Assembly (NCBI RefSeq): GCF_036556685.1
Contig: NZ_CP140614.1
Span: forward strand, 1,674,001 to 1,738,000
DNA length: 64,000 nt
Direction: 5' to 3'
DNA from: Sulfurospirillum sp. 1612
GTDB taxonomy: Bacteria; Campylobacterota; Campylobacteria; Campylobacterales; Sulfurospirillaceae
The notes beneath the pieces are model-generated. The model was not told where the DNA came from. It saw only the letters and a program-made list of their open reading frames with translations, and searched no databases. The translations under genes were made by a program, and so were the position numbers. The stretch's first letter is position 1. Each line of letters begins with the position of its first letter. This document shows, one piece after another, positions 33,875 to 42,365 of this stretch.

Positions 33875-34561
33875 ATGAAAGAATCCTATGAAATACTACT
33901 ACGACAAAGTTCCATTCTTCTTGCAGAAGATGACAAAAATGTCCGAGAGAGTTTCAAAAAAGTTTTACTGCTTTATGTCGATACCGTCTATGAAGCCAAA
34001 GATGGATACCAAGCCTATGAATTTTACAAAAAATACCATCCCGATATCCTCATCACCGACATTAAAATGCCCCTGCTCAACGGACTTGAATTAATCAAAA
34101 AAATTCGATCTGAAAATAGTGATATTCCCATCATTGTCACGAGTGCATTTGCCGACCAAGACTTTTTACTTGAGTCCATCAAGCTCTCACTCGTCGAATA
34201 TGTCATCAAACCTATCAAAGGAAGTGACTTAACACGACTTTTGGAAGAGTGCGCCACGATTTTGATGAAAAAATCACAAACCATCATCATGCTAGATGAG
34301 AGGAGCTCTTATGATTATAAGAATAAGATTTTTACCCATCATGATGAGAGTATTCCCCTCACCCACAAAGAAATTGAATTTTTTGAACTTCTTTTATCGC
34401 ATCGTGGCAACCTCGTCACAAAACGTAACATTGAAGATAAACTCTACATCTACGAAGAAGCACCCCCTAGTGCTTTGAAAAATCTTGTATTTAAACTCCG
34501 AAAAAAGCTAGGAACCGATCATATCAAAACCATAGGTAAACTCGGCTACATGATAGAATAA
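33875..34561 (+). CDS. OmpR-family response regulator
   Basis: About 228 aa from the ATG at 33875, preceded by GAGAGGTG; GTG at 33869 is an in-frame alternative. The receiver domain has the acidic pair AEDD near residue 17, phosphoacceptor Asp in ILITDIKMP near 60, Thr in IVTSAF and Lys in YVIKPIKG. A C-terminal winged helix follows (about 140-228: LTHKEIEFFELLL, KNLVFKLRKKLG, TIGKLGYMI). It is the likely partner of the divergent kinase. OmpR-type regulators bind direct repeats about 11 bp apart, and such repeats occur upstream of nosZ and in the nosL-like promoter. Confidence 0.88.
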   Translation: MKESYEILLRQSSILLAEDDKNVRESFKKVLLLYVDTVYEAKDGYQAYEFYKKYHPDILITDIKMPLLNGLELIKKIRSENSDIPIIVTSAFADQDFLLESIKLSLVEYVIKPIKGSDLTRLLEECATILMKKSQTIIMLDERSSYDYKNKIFTHHDESIPLTHKEIEFFELLLSHRGNLVTKRNIEDKLYIYEEAPPSALKNLVFKLRKKLGTDHIKTIGKLGYMIE

Positions 34562-34604
34562 AATCATTTTACTTAGTAAACTCCTTCTGTATTTCCCTCC
34601 CAAA

Positions 34605-34658
34605 GGTCTCTTTTTGGTCTCTTTTTAAATAAAAAGTAAACGGAGACCAAAAAGAGAC
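34605..34658. repeat. 16-bp perfect inverted repeat upstream of nosZ
   Basis: GTCTCTTTTTGGTCTC (34606-34621) is exactly mirrored at 34643-34658. The left side is also a tandem 11-mer, GGTCTCTTTTT twice (34605-34626), and the loop has TTTTT/AAAAA that can pair. It lies 43 bp after the response regulator stop and about 110 bp before the nosZ start site, so it is probably the regulator's terminator or an insulator. No T tract follows on the plus strand. Confidence 0.6.
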
Positions 34659-34683
34659 TCTAGATGCTGTAAAATTCTTAAAA

Positions 34684-34701
34684 GTGTTAATTTAGTGTTA
34701 A
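34684..34701 (+). promoter_or_regulatory. GTGTTAA-N4-GTGTTAA direct repeat upstream of nosZ
   Basis: Two GTGTTAA heptamers start at 34684 and 34695, an 11-bp period that puts them on the same DNA face. They lie about 70-87 bp before the predicted nosZ start. Period and orientation fit an OmpR-family binding site. The same heptamer with a near-copy 11 bp away occurs in the palindrome at 30937-30974. Confidence 0.5.
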
Positions 34702-34722
34702 ATGACATAAGATTTGTCTCTC

Positions 34723-34764
34723 TTGATACAAATCAAGGCTTTGCGAAAATTATCTTGTTATAGT
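34723..34764 (+). promoter_or_regulatory. nosZ promoter: exact FNR-type box and -10
   Basis: TTGATACAAATCAA (34723-34736) is an exact TTGAT-N4-ATCAA palindrome. TATAGT at 34759-34764 serves as -10, predicting +1 near 34771, which places the box centre (34729.5) at about -41.5. This is the classical class II position for activation by a Crp/Fnr-family protein. The resulting leader is about 49 nt and ends in AAGGAGGATGTGCA before the nosZ ATG. Confidence 0.8.
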
Positions 34765-34819
34765 TTTCGTTACACAATGTTGATAAGTTTGATTGTAAAT
34801 TTTTTAAGGAGGATGTGCA

Positions 34820-37423
34820 ATGAAAAGCATAATCACAAAGACATCATCTGTTCTAGCTACCGTAGCAATGATGGCAACGTTTGCCAGTGGTGCGACTGAG
34901 TTAGATAAGGTAATGAAAGAAAGAGGGTTGTCACAACAAGATCTCCTCGCAGCGGCTAAGACCTATACTCCAAGCGGCGGCAGAGACAAGTATGTGATTT
35001 TTAGTTCAGGTGGGCAATCTGGGCAAATGTTAGTTTATGGTGTTCCTTCAATGAGACTCCTAAAATATATCGGAGTATTCACGCCAGAACCTTGGCAAGG
35101 ATGGGGATATGATGATGATACCAAAAAGATTTTGGCTGAAGGAAATATCCGAGGCAAAAAAATCACATGGGGAGATACCCATCACCCGGCACTTTCAGAA
35201 ACCAATGGTGTTTATGATGGTAAATGGCTTGTCGTCAATGATAAAGCCAATCCAAGAATCGCTGTTATTGATTTAGAAGACTTTGTTACCAAACAAATCG
35301 TCGTCAACCCGGTACTAAAAAGTGACCACGGTGGCGCTTTTTTCACCCCAAATAGTGAGTATATCTTAGAAGCATGCCAATATGCTGCTCCATTTGATAA
35401 TGAATGGCACTCTATGGATGATTATGCAGAATCATACCGAGGGGGCGTTACCATTTGGAAATTTGACCCTAAAAAAGGTAAAATCGATACTAAAAAATCA
35501 TTCACTTTAGAATTACCACCTTATATGCAAGATTTAAGTGATGCCGGTAAAGAAGCGAGTGATGGTTGGGGTTTTACCAATAGCTTTAACTCAGAAATGT
35601 ACACCGGTGGTATCGAAAAAGGTCTGCCTCCATTTGAAGCAGGCTGTTCTCGTAATGATACCGACTACTTGCATGTTTATAACTGGAAAAAATTAGCAAA
35701 ACTTGCTGAAGACCCAAAAAATGTAAAAATCGTCAATGGCGCTAAAGTCATTCCTATGGATGTTGCTATTAAAAACAATGCATTGTTCTTAGTTCCTGAG
35801 CCAAAATCACCACATGGTGTCGATGTTTCTCCTGATGGTAAATACATTGTGGTTTGTGGAAAACTTGATACTCATGCAACCGTATATAGCTGGGCAAAAA
35901 TCAAAAAAGCAATCGATAGTAAAGACTTTGTCGGTAAAGACCCTTATGGTATTCCTATTATTGATATGAAAAAAGCTGCCCATTGTCAAGCAGAACTAGG
36001 CCTTGGACCATTGCATAATCAATTTGGTAAAAACTGGAAAAAACAAGGTGAAATCTATACATCATTGTATGTTGATTCACAAGTTGTTAGATGGGACTAT
36101 CTCACTTGTAAAGTTGTTGACAGACAAAATGTAAGCTACAACATCGGTCACCTTTGCGGTATGGAAGGCAAAAGTGAAGACCCACAAGGTGAATATATCA
36201 TCGCACTCAATAAATTGGCGATTGATAGATTTAATGAAATCGGACCATTGCATCCACAAAATCACCAGTTGATTGATGTGAGCGGTAAAAAAATGCAACT
36301 CCTTTATGATATGCCAATTCCTCTAGGTGAACCACACCAAGCAGTCGCCATTCGTGCATCAAAATTGCATACAGATATGCGATATAAAATGGGTATCAAT
36401 CCATTTACTGGAAAAATCCACAAAGGTAAAACACTAGCTGGTCAAGAAAAAATCGTAAGAAAAGGTAACCATGTTTACGTATATGGCACGATGGTACGAT
36501 CACACATCAATCCAGAACATGTCAATGTCAATCTTGGCGATACTGTTACATTTTATCTCACAAACCTAGAGCGTGCCGAAGATGAGACACATGGATTTAC
36601 GGTAGATCAATACAATGTTCATGCATCACTAGAACCTGGTAAAACCGTAGCCTTAACATTCAAAGCCGATCGCGAAGGGGTATTTCCATATTATTGTACA
36701 GAATTCTGTTCTGCACTTCACTTGGAAATGATGGGTTATCTTTTAGTTAAAGACCCAAGCAAAAAATATGTATCCGTTCAAAAACTAAAAATGGCAAAAA
36801 TGAGTCCTGCTCAACTCAAAGCAGAATATGACAAAACGGTTGCCACAAATAGTGCGACTGATTCTGTTATCCAAAGTGTTGTGAAATTTTTGAAAGACAA
36901 TCATTATGAGAAATACCCAACGGTAAAAAATCTCGTAACCGATGCGCTTGATCAATACAGTAAAATTGCAGAACAAAAGAAACTCTCTGATGAAGCAGTC
37001 AAAGCAGGCAATATCAACAAAGCGATTTTGTTTGAAAATATGATTTGGCAATATATGGTAAAAACAGCCGATGTTGGAATCAGAGCCAAAGATTTATTGG
37101 TTAAGAAAATTGCAACACCAATGAGTGCAGCAGCACAACGAGGTCATGCAGCGTACCTAGAAGGTGGTTGTAATGGTTGTCATGTTATCGGTAAAGTAAG
37201 CTCTGGACCGGATTTAGTCGGGGTACTTGGAAGACATGAAAATGGTGAAAAATGGGTCAAAGAGTGGATTTTACATCCTGAAAAAATGTATGACAACGAT
37301 TACATTAAATCTATGACAAATTACTTCAACCTTAGAATGCCAAACCAAGGTATGACAGAAGCACAAGTCGATGATATGATAGAATATCTAAAATGGATTG
37401 ATAAAAACGCAAACTTGTTTTAA
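34820..37423 (+). CDS. nosZ: Nitrous oxide reductase, clade II with C-terminal cytochrome c
   Basis: 867 aa, longer than clade I enzymes. The signal is Sec type (about 1-24, ATFASGA), not twin-arginine, which defines clade II. A beta-propeller CuZ domain (about 40-530) has conserved His motifs such as DTHHPALSETNG and SPHGVDVSPDG. The CuA site FPYYCTEFCSALHLEMMGY is near residue 620. A cytochrome c domain is fused at the C-terminus (CNGCH near 783, axial Met probably in LRMPNQGM). It reduces N2O to N2 in the periplasm, accepting electrons from c-type cytochromes. It heads the nos operon. Confidence 0.97.
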   Translation: MKSIITKTSSVLATVAMMATFASGATELDKVMKERGLSQQDLLAAAKTYTPSGGRDKYVIFSSGGQSGQMLVYGVPSMRLLKYIGVFTPEPWQGWGYDDDTKKILAEGNIRGKKITWGDTHHPALSETNGVYDGKWLVVNDKANPRIAVIDLEDFVTKQIVVNPVLKSDHGGAFFTPNSEYILEACQYAAPFDNEWHSMDDYAESYRGGVTIWKFDPKKGKIDTKKSFTLELPPYMQDLSDAGKEASDGWGFTNSFNSEMYTGGIEKGLPPFEAGCSRNDTDYLHVYNWKKLAKLAEDPKNVKIVNGAKVIPMDVAIKNNALFLVPEPKSPHGVDVSPDGKYIVVCGKLDTHATVYSWAKIKKAIDSKDFVGKDPYGIPIIDMKKAAHCQAELGLGPLHNQFGKNWKKQGEIYTSLYVDSQVVRWDYLTCKVVDRQNVSYNIGHLCGMEGKSEDPQGEYIIALNKLAIDRFNEIGPLHPQNHQLIDVSGKKMQLLYDMPIPLGEPHQAVAIRASKLHTDMRYKMGINPFTGKIHKGKTLAGQEKIVRKGNHVYVYGTMVRSHINPEHVNVNLGDTVTFYLTNLERAEDETHGFTVDQYNVHASLEPGKTVALTFKADREGVFPYYCTEFCSALHLEMMGYLLVKDPSKKYVSVQKLKMAKMSPAQLKAEYDKTVATNSATDSVIQSVVKFLKDNHYEKYPTVKNLVTDALDQYSKIAEQKKLSDEAVKAGNINKAILFENMIWQYMVKTADVGIRAKDLLVKKIATPMSAAAQRGHAAYLEGGCNGCHVIGKVSSGPDLVGVLGRHENGEKWVKEWILHPEKMYDNDYIKSMTNYFNLRMPNQGMTEAQVDDMIEYLKWIDKNANLF

Positions 37424-37435
37424 TCAAAACATCAT

Positions 37436-37469
37436 AAAGATGTCGGCATCACAAAGATGTCGGCATCAC
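37436..37469 (+). repeat. Two tandem 17-bp units forming a hairpin directly after nosZ
   Basis: The 17-mer AAAGATGTCGGCATCAC occurs twice back to back (37436-37452, 37453-37469). GATGTCGGCATC of the first copy (37439-37450) pairs with the second copy (37456-37467) along all 12 positions, two being G-U, around a 5-nt ACAAA loop. It begins 12 bp after the nosZ stop. Confidence 0.7.
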
Positions 37470-37471
37470 CA

Positions 37472-37515
37472 TTGTCTTAATTATGGTTATTTTAAAATAA
37501 ACATAATTAAGACAA
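37472..37515 (+). repeat. 44-bp palindrome between nosZ and nosB
   Basis: A 22-bp arm starting TTGTCTTAATTATG at 37472 is mirrored to 37515 with a single mismatch and no spacer. In RNA this gives a stem of about 20 bp. A-rich sequence follows, so it is not a standard terminator in the plus direction. With the preceding hairpin it forms a double structure between nosZ and the rest of the operon, suited to protect a nosZ mRNA 3' end after processing. Confidence 0.75.
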
Positions 37516-37538
37516 AAAATTAAACGTAAGGCAGAAAC

Positions 37539-38327
37539 ATGAAGAATTCACTCACGAAATCAAGGATTTTTTCTTTTGCAGCTCTTGTGCTTTTATTGTA
37601 CTTTTTTGTTATTCCTGCTGTATTGACTCACAATATAGTAGATTTACAAAAAGAAGATAAAATCGACAAGATATCCGCACTCAATACAAATGTTTGGAAC
37701 TACTACAGAAAAGGCCAATACATTAGTCCCACAATACCCAAAGATATTGCTCATGATTTAAAGAAACTCTTGGATGAAGATATGGAAATCGGCGTCGTTA
37801 CCACACCGATCTGGTATGTGGCACTCGAAGCACCCAATTATCCAAAAGAATCTTTTCCTGATGGTATTCCAGTGTATTATCATTTTGATGGTTTTAGCGG
37901 CGATGTTTTTGAAATGGAAACTATCAACCATTTTATCGGTATGGATCCTATGGATCGAGGCGCCCCATATCTACGTATGTTAGCACCTTATGCGCTCACA
38001 TTTGTTGCGTTAGTTATGGTTTTATTTATGCTTTATCGATCAAAATTCTTAAGCCTATTGATGCTCATTCCAGTTGCATTACCATTGATTTTTATCGGGT
38101 TTTATTCCTACTGGCTTTATTGGTTTGGACACCACATGCACGAATGGGGTGCCTTTAAGATCAAACCTTTTATGCCAACAGTTTTTGGAGATGGTAAGGT
38201 CGCACAATTTACGACACACTCCTATCCAACGACAGGTTTTTGGCTCTTAGTCATCATCAGTATATTGAGTCTTTTAGCAATTGTCTCAAAAAGAAAAGCC
38301 CTGAAACTAGAGGCGGATCAAAAGTAA
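37539..38327 (+). CDS. nosB: Nos cluster membrane protein NosB
   Basis: 262 aa. TM1 is at about 12-32, a periplasmic domain at 33-145 (with VVTTPIWYVALEAPN and GIPVYYHFDGFSGDVFE), and three further TM helices at about 150-168, 172-196 and 230-250. The third loop has a WFGHHMHEWGAF histidine cluster, a possible metal or quinol site. NosB directly follows nosZ in clade II clusters such as that of Wolinella; its role in N2O reduction is not established. It is separated from nosZ by two hairpins. Confidence 0.82.
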   Translation: MKNSLTKSRIFSFAALVLLLYFFVIPAVLTHNIVDLQKEDKIDKISALNTNVWNYYRKGQYISPTIPKDIAHDLKKLLDEDMEIGVVTTPIWYVALEAPNYPKESFPDGIPVYYHFDGFSGDVFEMETINHFIGMDPMDRGAPYLRMLAPYALTFVALVMVLFMLYRSKFLSLLMLIPVALPLIFIGFYSYWLYWFGHHMHEWGAFKIKPFMPTVFGDGKVAQFTTHSYPTTGFWLLVIISILSLLAIVSKRKALKLEADQK

Positions 38328-38331
38328 TATC

Positions 38332-39552
38332 ATGAAAAGGTTATGGATACTGTGTCTCACTGTTTTACCATTGTTCGCTGCCAATATCTTACAAGAGGCT
38401 ATCGATAAGGCAAAACCTGGTTCGTTACTAGAGTTGCCAGCGGGTGTTTACAAAGGGAATATTGTCATCAATAAACCTTTGATTATCGATGGCAAAGATC
38501 AAAAAGCGATTATTGAAGGTGATGGCAATGGTACGGTTGTGAGAATCAATAGCTCCTATGTTACCTTGAAAAATTTGACCATTCGACACAGTGGCGCCCA
38601 ACATGAGCGCGTCGATGCGGGTGTGGCTTTGAAAAAGCTCAAACATGTCAAAATTTTGCATTGTAAACTTCTTGATGTCCTTTTTGGTATCGATTTACAA
38701 GAAGCAAGCCATTGTACGATTTCATACAATTACATCACATCCAAACCTTTTAGTTTAGGTCTTAGAGGTGATGCGATTCGACTTTGGTATAGCAATGATA
38801 ATGTTTTAGATCACAATCATGTCTACAAATCTAGAGATTTTGTCGTCTGGTATAGCAATGGCAATCTCATCAAAAAAAATTTAGGGGAATATTGTAGATA
38901 TTCTTTACATTTTATGTATACGGGTAAAAATATGGTCGAGGACAATGTCTACAAACACAACAGTGTCGGGATCTTTTTTATGTACTCCCAAGACACCATT
39001 GCCACGGGTAATGTTGTGGAAAATTCATTGGGGACTACCGGTCTTGGTATCGGTCTCAAAGATGCTTCAAATTTCACAATTAAAAACAATACGATAATCT
39101 ATTGTGCACGGGGTATTTATGCAGATCGTTCCCCGTTTCAACCGGACACTTTCAATTATATTGAAAACAACAAATTGCTTTATAATAGTGAAGCCGTACA
39201 TTTTCACTCGTTGAGTATTTCTAATATTTTCAAAAACAATGTGATTAAAGGAAACATTGAGAATGTCATCAATGATTCTTATAATACAAAAGTGGAAAAG
39301 AATACTTGGGATGGAAACTACTGGGATGATTATCAAGGATTTGATAAAAATCATGATGGTATTGGTGATACGCCACATGTAGAGAAGTATTATGCTGATA
39401 AAATGTGGCTCTTTAATCCAAGCGTGAAGTTTTTTTATGGTTCTCCAATCATAACCATTATCAACTTTCTCGCAAAATTAGCGCCAATATCTGAGCCGGT
39501 TATATTAGCGGTAGATAAACACCCAAAGACCAAGATAGGAGATAAATTTTGA
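38332..39552 (+). CDS. nosD: Copper-site maturation protein NosD
   Basis: 406 aa with a signal peptide (1-17, PLFAANI). The body is a right-handed parallel beta-helix with CASH-type repeats (for example NVLDHNHVYKSRDFVVWYS, NMVEDNVYKHNSVGIFFMYS), the NosD hallmark. It is periplasmic and acts with the NosF/NosY ABC transporter in assembling the CuZ (4Cu:2S) centre, probably handling sulfur. The start is 4 bp after nosB, and the end overlaps nosG by 4 bp. Confidence 0.92.
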   Translation: MKRLWILCLTVLPLFAANILQEAIDKAKPGSLLELPAGVYKGNIVINKPLIIDGKDQKAIIEGDGNGTVVRINSSYVTLKNLTIRHSGAQHERVDAGVALKKLKHVKILHCKLLDVLFGIDLQEASHCTISYNYITSKPFSLGLRGDAIRLWYSNDNVLDHNHVYKSRDFVVWYSNGNLIKKNLGEYCRYSLHFMYTGKNMVEDNVYKHNSVGIFFMYSQDTIATGNVVENSLGTTGLGIGLKDASNFTIKNNTIIYCARGIYADRSPFQPDTFNYIENNKLLYNSEAVHFHSLSISNIFKNNVIKGNIENVINDSYNTKVEKNTWDGNYWDDYQGFDKNHDGIGDTPHVEKYYADKMWLFNPSVKFFYGSPIITIINFLAKLAPISEPVILAVDKHPKTKIGDKF

Positions 39553-40334
39553 AACAAGATGACAAAAAAAGAAGAGATTTCATCAAGCAAATGACAGGCC
39601 TTGGTATATTAGGGCTTGCCTGTGGTGCCGGTATATACTTTGCTCCTGAATTAAAGGCCAGTTCTCCAATCTTAAGGCCTCCGGGAGCAGTCAAAGAAGA
39701 AGACTTTTTGAAATTGTGTATCAAATGCGGCCAATGCCTCCAAGTATGTCCTTACGACTCAATTGAGCTAGAGGATATTGATGGAGGTGCGAGTGTCGGG
39801 ATGGCTTTTATTGACCCAAGAAAACGTGGCTGTTATCTGTGTGAGGCATTTCCATGTATGCTCGCCTGCCCTACTGGAGCACTCGATCATGAGCACGACA
39901 ATATCAAATACGTGCAGATGGGTATCGCCGTAGTAGCAGATATGAATGCCTGCCTCGCACTCACCAATAAACCCGTACCTAATAGTGCGGTTGATAGAAT
40001 CTATGAGCACACTAAAGTACTCACAGCAGAAGAGCAACACAATAAAAAAGTTGTGCTACGAGGTGATGATAAGGAAAAAGTAAAATTACAAAAGAAAGTC
40101 TTAGAAGACCTCGACAAATTTAGAGACCAACCGTGTACTATTTGTGCCTCTTTATGTCCTTACCCAACGCCTGAAGACGCGATTGGAATGGTCAAAAAAG
40201 ATGGAGGATTATTGCCAGAGATTCGAGAAGCTTGTGTGGGTTGTGGTGCATGTATTGAACTCTGCCCGACCAATGTCCTAAAAGTCATTCCTCGAGAAGA
40301 CTATCTGAGTGTCTATAAGAAAGGTCAACAATGA
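39549..40334 (+). CDS. nosG: NosG, NapG-like iron-sulfur protein
   Basis: 261 aa. An RRDFIKQMTGLGILG start resembles a Tat signal. Four ferredoxin-type cysteine sets follow: CIKCGQCLQVCP (about 57), CYLCEAFPCMLACP (about 97), CTICASLCP (about 197) and CVGCGACIELCP (about 232), so four [4Fe-4S] clusters are expected. NosG with membrane NosH is proposed, by analogy with NapGH, to oxidise menaquinol and pass electrons to NosC cytochromes. Start TTG/ATG region overlaps nosD; nosC1 overlaps the stop. Confidence 0.92.
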   Translation: MKQDDKKRRDFIKQMTGLGILGLACGAGIYFAPELKASSPILRPPGAVKEEDFLKLCIKCGQCLQVCPYDSIELEDIDGGASVGMAFIDPRKRGCYLCEAFPCMLACPTGALDHEHDNIKYVQMGIAVVADMNACLALTNKPVPNSAVDRIYEHTKVLTAEEQHNKKVVLRGDDKEKVKLQKKVLEDLDKFRDQPCTICASLCPYPTPEDAIGMVKKDGGLLPEIREACVGCGACIELCPTNVLKVIPREDYLSVYKKGQQ

Positions 40335-40924
40335 TGAATACAAAATCACTATTCGTATCTTTATGTGCTGCCGCATTGCTTTTCAATGGTTGTGGAGATA
40401 AAGATAAAAAAGATCAAGAATCAAAACAAGAGGTGACTGCCTCAAGTATCAAAGTAACTCAGGATGTCGTCAAGAAAGATGATACTAAAGAGGTTTCAAA
40501 AGAGAACAGCGGGCAGTTTTATTACTCTTACAATAAAGAGGGCAAATCAGACGAAGCTAAAAAGATCGACAAATATAATAGCGAAAGTTCAAAATCAAAA
40601 ACCACCATTGATGCATACTTGCATGTCAAATCTCCATATGAGCACGTGCAAATCACGATGATGATTAAACAACTCAGCAAAAATTACATTATCAAATGTT
40701 CACCGTGTCATGATGATTATGCCAATGGTATCATCGGACCTTCACTATTGGATAAAGATAAGCAATTTATTTACCAAAAAATTATCGATTTTAAAACCGG
40801 TAAAAGCAAAAATGTCCTGATGGAAGAACTAGTCAAGCAAATTGATAACAAAGAGCTTGAGGATATCGCAGGAGAAATTGCAAACTTCAACAAAGAAATT
40901 AGAGAAATGAGGAAAAAAAGATGA
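40331..40924 (+). CDS. nosC1: NosC1, monoheme cytochrome c lipoprotein
   Basis: 197 aa. The signal ends in lipobox FNGC (Cys about 21), followed by a charged Lys/Glu/Asp linker (22-100) and a heme domain with CSPCH near residue 128 and a helical end. A Met ligand is plausible in KNVLMEELVKQ. It probably ferries electrons from NosGH towards NosZ while tethered to the membrane. The start is ATG-ATG overlapping nosG, and its stop overlaps nosC2 (ATGA). Confidence 0.87.
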   Translation: MMNTKSLFVSLCAAALLFNGCGDKDKKDQESKQEVTASSIKVTQDVVKKDDTKEVSKENSGQFYYSYNKEGKSDEAKKIDKYNSESSKSKTTIDAYLHVKSPYEHVQITMMIKQLSKNYIIKCSPCHDDYANGIIGPSLLDKDKQFIYQKIIDFKTGKSKNVLMEELVKQIDNKELEDIAGEIANFNKEIREMRKKR

Positions 40925-41442
40925 CAAAACATATCATTGCAGCAGCAGCGACACTCTTAACATTAGCCGCTTTTATCTACATGTTTAATTCAGATGTAGA
41001 GGTACAAAAGATGAAGAATATCGCTACTTTGATTGAGAAGAGTAAGATAGAGGTCAAATTAAGTAACAAAAATGAAATCAAACAAGAGATCAAGCAAGAG
41101 ACAAGTGCGCAGTCCAATAAAAAAGAAGAGAGTGAGATGGACAAAAAGTTAAAAGCACTCAAAGACAAAGCGGGTAATATGGCAGCAATCAATGTCAGCC
41201 CACTCTACAAGAAAAACTGTTCTTCTTGTCATGGTACCGTGGGTGAGGGTATTATTGGGTCAAAACTTATTGGGAGATCTCATGATTATATCCTCAAAGC
41301 ATTGATGGATTTCAAATCGGGAGCAAGAAAAAACTATGTTATGTATGGCTTGCTTGGAAATTTGAACCAAAAACAATTGGAAGAACTTTCAACGGAGATC
41401 AGTTTATTTCAAGAGAAATTAGACGCAGCAACAAAGAAATAA
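40921..41442 (+). CDS. nosC2: NosC2, membrane-anchored monoheme cytochrome c
   Basis: 173 aa. There is an N-terminal anchor helix without a lipobox (about 4-21), a Lys/Glu-rich linker (30-80) and a cytochrome c domain with CSSCHGTVGEG near residue 100 and a Met in KNYVMYGLLGNL near 140. It is similar to NosC1 in layout (FKSGARKNYVM against FKTGKSKNVLM), so the pair arose by duplication. It works in the quinol-to-NosZ electron chain inferred for these clusters. Confidence 0.87.
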   Translation: MTKHIIAAAATLLTLAAFIYMFNSDVEVQKMKNIATLIEKSKIEVKLSNKNEIKQEIKQETSAQSNKKEESEMDKKLKALKDKAGNMAAINVSPLYKKNCSSCHGTVGEGIIGSKLIGRSHDYILKALMDFKSGARKNYVMYGLLGNLNQKQLEELSTEISLFQEKLDAATKK

Positions 41443-41452
41443 AGGGAATATC

Positions 41453-42364
41453 ATGAACAGGTATAGCGGCAGTGTTAGAGAACTAGTCAATGCTTCTTTC
41501 TTCTCAACATTCTTAAGTAAGAACAAAGACGGGAAGACAAGGCTCTCATGGAGAGGGTGGCGATGGATCAGTATCATTTTGATGAATCTGCTCTTTTTCC
41601 TCTCTTTTCATATTGATATTCAAGTACTTGAGGGGACTTTGAATGGTTCGAGACTTTTGGGTTTCCATCTCATTGATCCCTTTACAGCTTTGGAGATTTT
41701 TGTCAGTGAGCATGGTATGCATATCAATGTCATCATTGGAAGTTTGACTTTATTGTTATTTTACTTTTTTGTAGGAGGCAAGGCCTATTGTGCATGGGTT
41801 TGCCCTTATGGACTCCTGAGTGAAATCGGAGAGAAAATTCATCTCAAACTTGTGAGCAAAAAAATCATCAAAGAGAGAAAGTTTGACCCAAGAATTCGTT
41901 TTTTCTTTTGGATTGTCTTTTTATTGGCTGCTTTTATTGATGGGTATTTGGTATTTGAAGTCATCAATCCTATTGGTATCATCAGTAGATTTATCACCTA
42001 TGGCTGGAGCATTGCTTTGGTTTGGGTTGTGGTTATTCTTCTTTTTGAAATCTTTTTTTCAAGACGCGGCTGGTGTAAATACATCTGTCCGGTCGGTACG
42101 ACTTATAATCTCGTCGGATGGGTAGGACTCACTAGGATCAAATGGGACATGGAGAAATGTGACCACTGCTCTGCATGTATCGCGGTTTGTCCTGAAGATC
42201 ATGTTTTAGAGTTTATCAAACCAAAATACGATAAAGATAGAACCGCACAAGACAAAACAAAAGAGTACATCAAAAATGGTGACTGTATCCTCTGTGGAAG
42301 ATGCGCCGATGTCTGCCATACTGATGCATATAACTTAGATTTTAGACTGAAAGATTTGGTGTAA
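41453..42364 (+). CDS. nosH: NosH, NapH-like quinol-oxidising membrane protein
   Basis: 303 aa. About five TM helices (40-57, 92-112, 145-162, 182-203) alternate with two cysteine motifs of the NapH type at the cytoplasmic face (CAWVCPYG near 122, CKYICPVG near 210). The C-terminus has two [4Fe-4S] sites (CDHCSACIAVCP near 240, CILCGRCADVCH near 280). It is the membrane partner of NosG. An AAGGGAATATC site precedes the ATG. Confidence 0.92.
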   Translation: MNRYSGSVRELVNASFFSTFLSKNKDGKTRLSWRGWRWISIILMNLLFFLSFHIDIQVLEGTLNGSRLLGFHLIDPFTALEIFVSEHGMHINVIIGSLTLLLFYFFVGGKAYCAWVCPYGLLSEIGEKIHLKLVSKKIIKERKFDPRIRFFFWIVFLLAAFIDGYLVFEVINPIGIISRFITYGWSIALVWVVVILLFEIFFSRRGWCKYICPVGTTYNLVGWVGLTRIKWDMEKCDHCSACIAVCPEDHVLEFIKPKYDKDRTAQDKTKEYIKNGDCILCGRCADVCHTDAYNLDFRLKDLV

Positions 42365-42365
42365 T

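Noticed and set aside
34684-34701. Reading the nosZ GTGTTAA repeats as a second Fnr box
   Set aside because: They are direct, not inverted, repeats and do not match TTGAT-N4-ATCAA; an OmpR-type site fits better.
37436-37469. Possible CRISPR repeat pair
   Set aside because: Only two 17-bp units with no spacer, pairing as a hairpin after nosZ, and no cas genes in the window.
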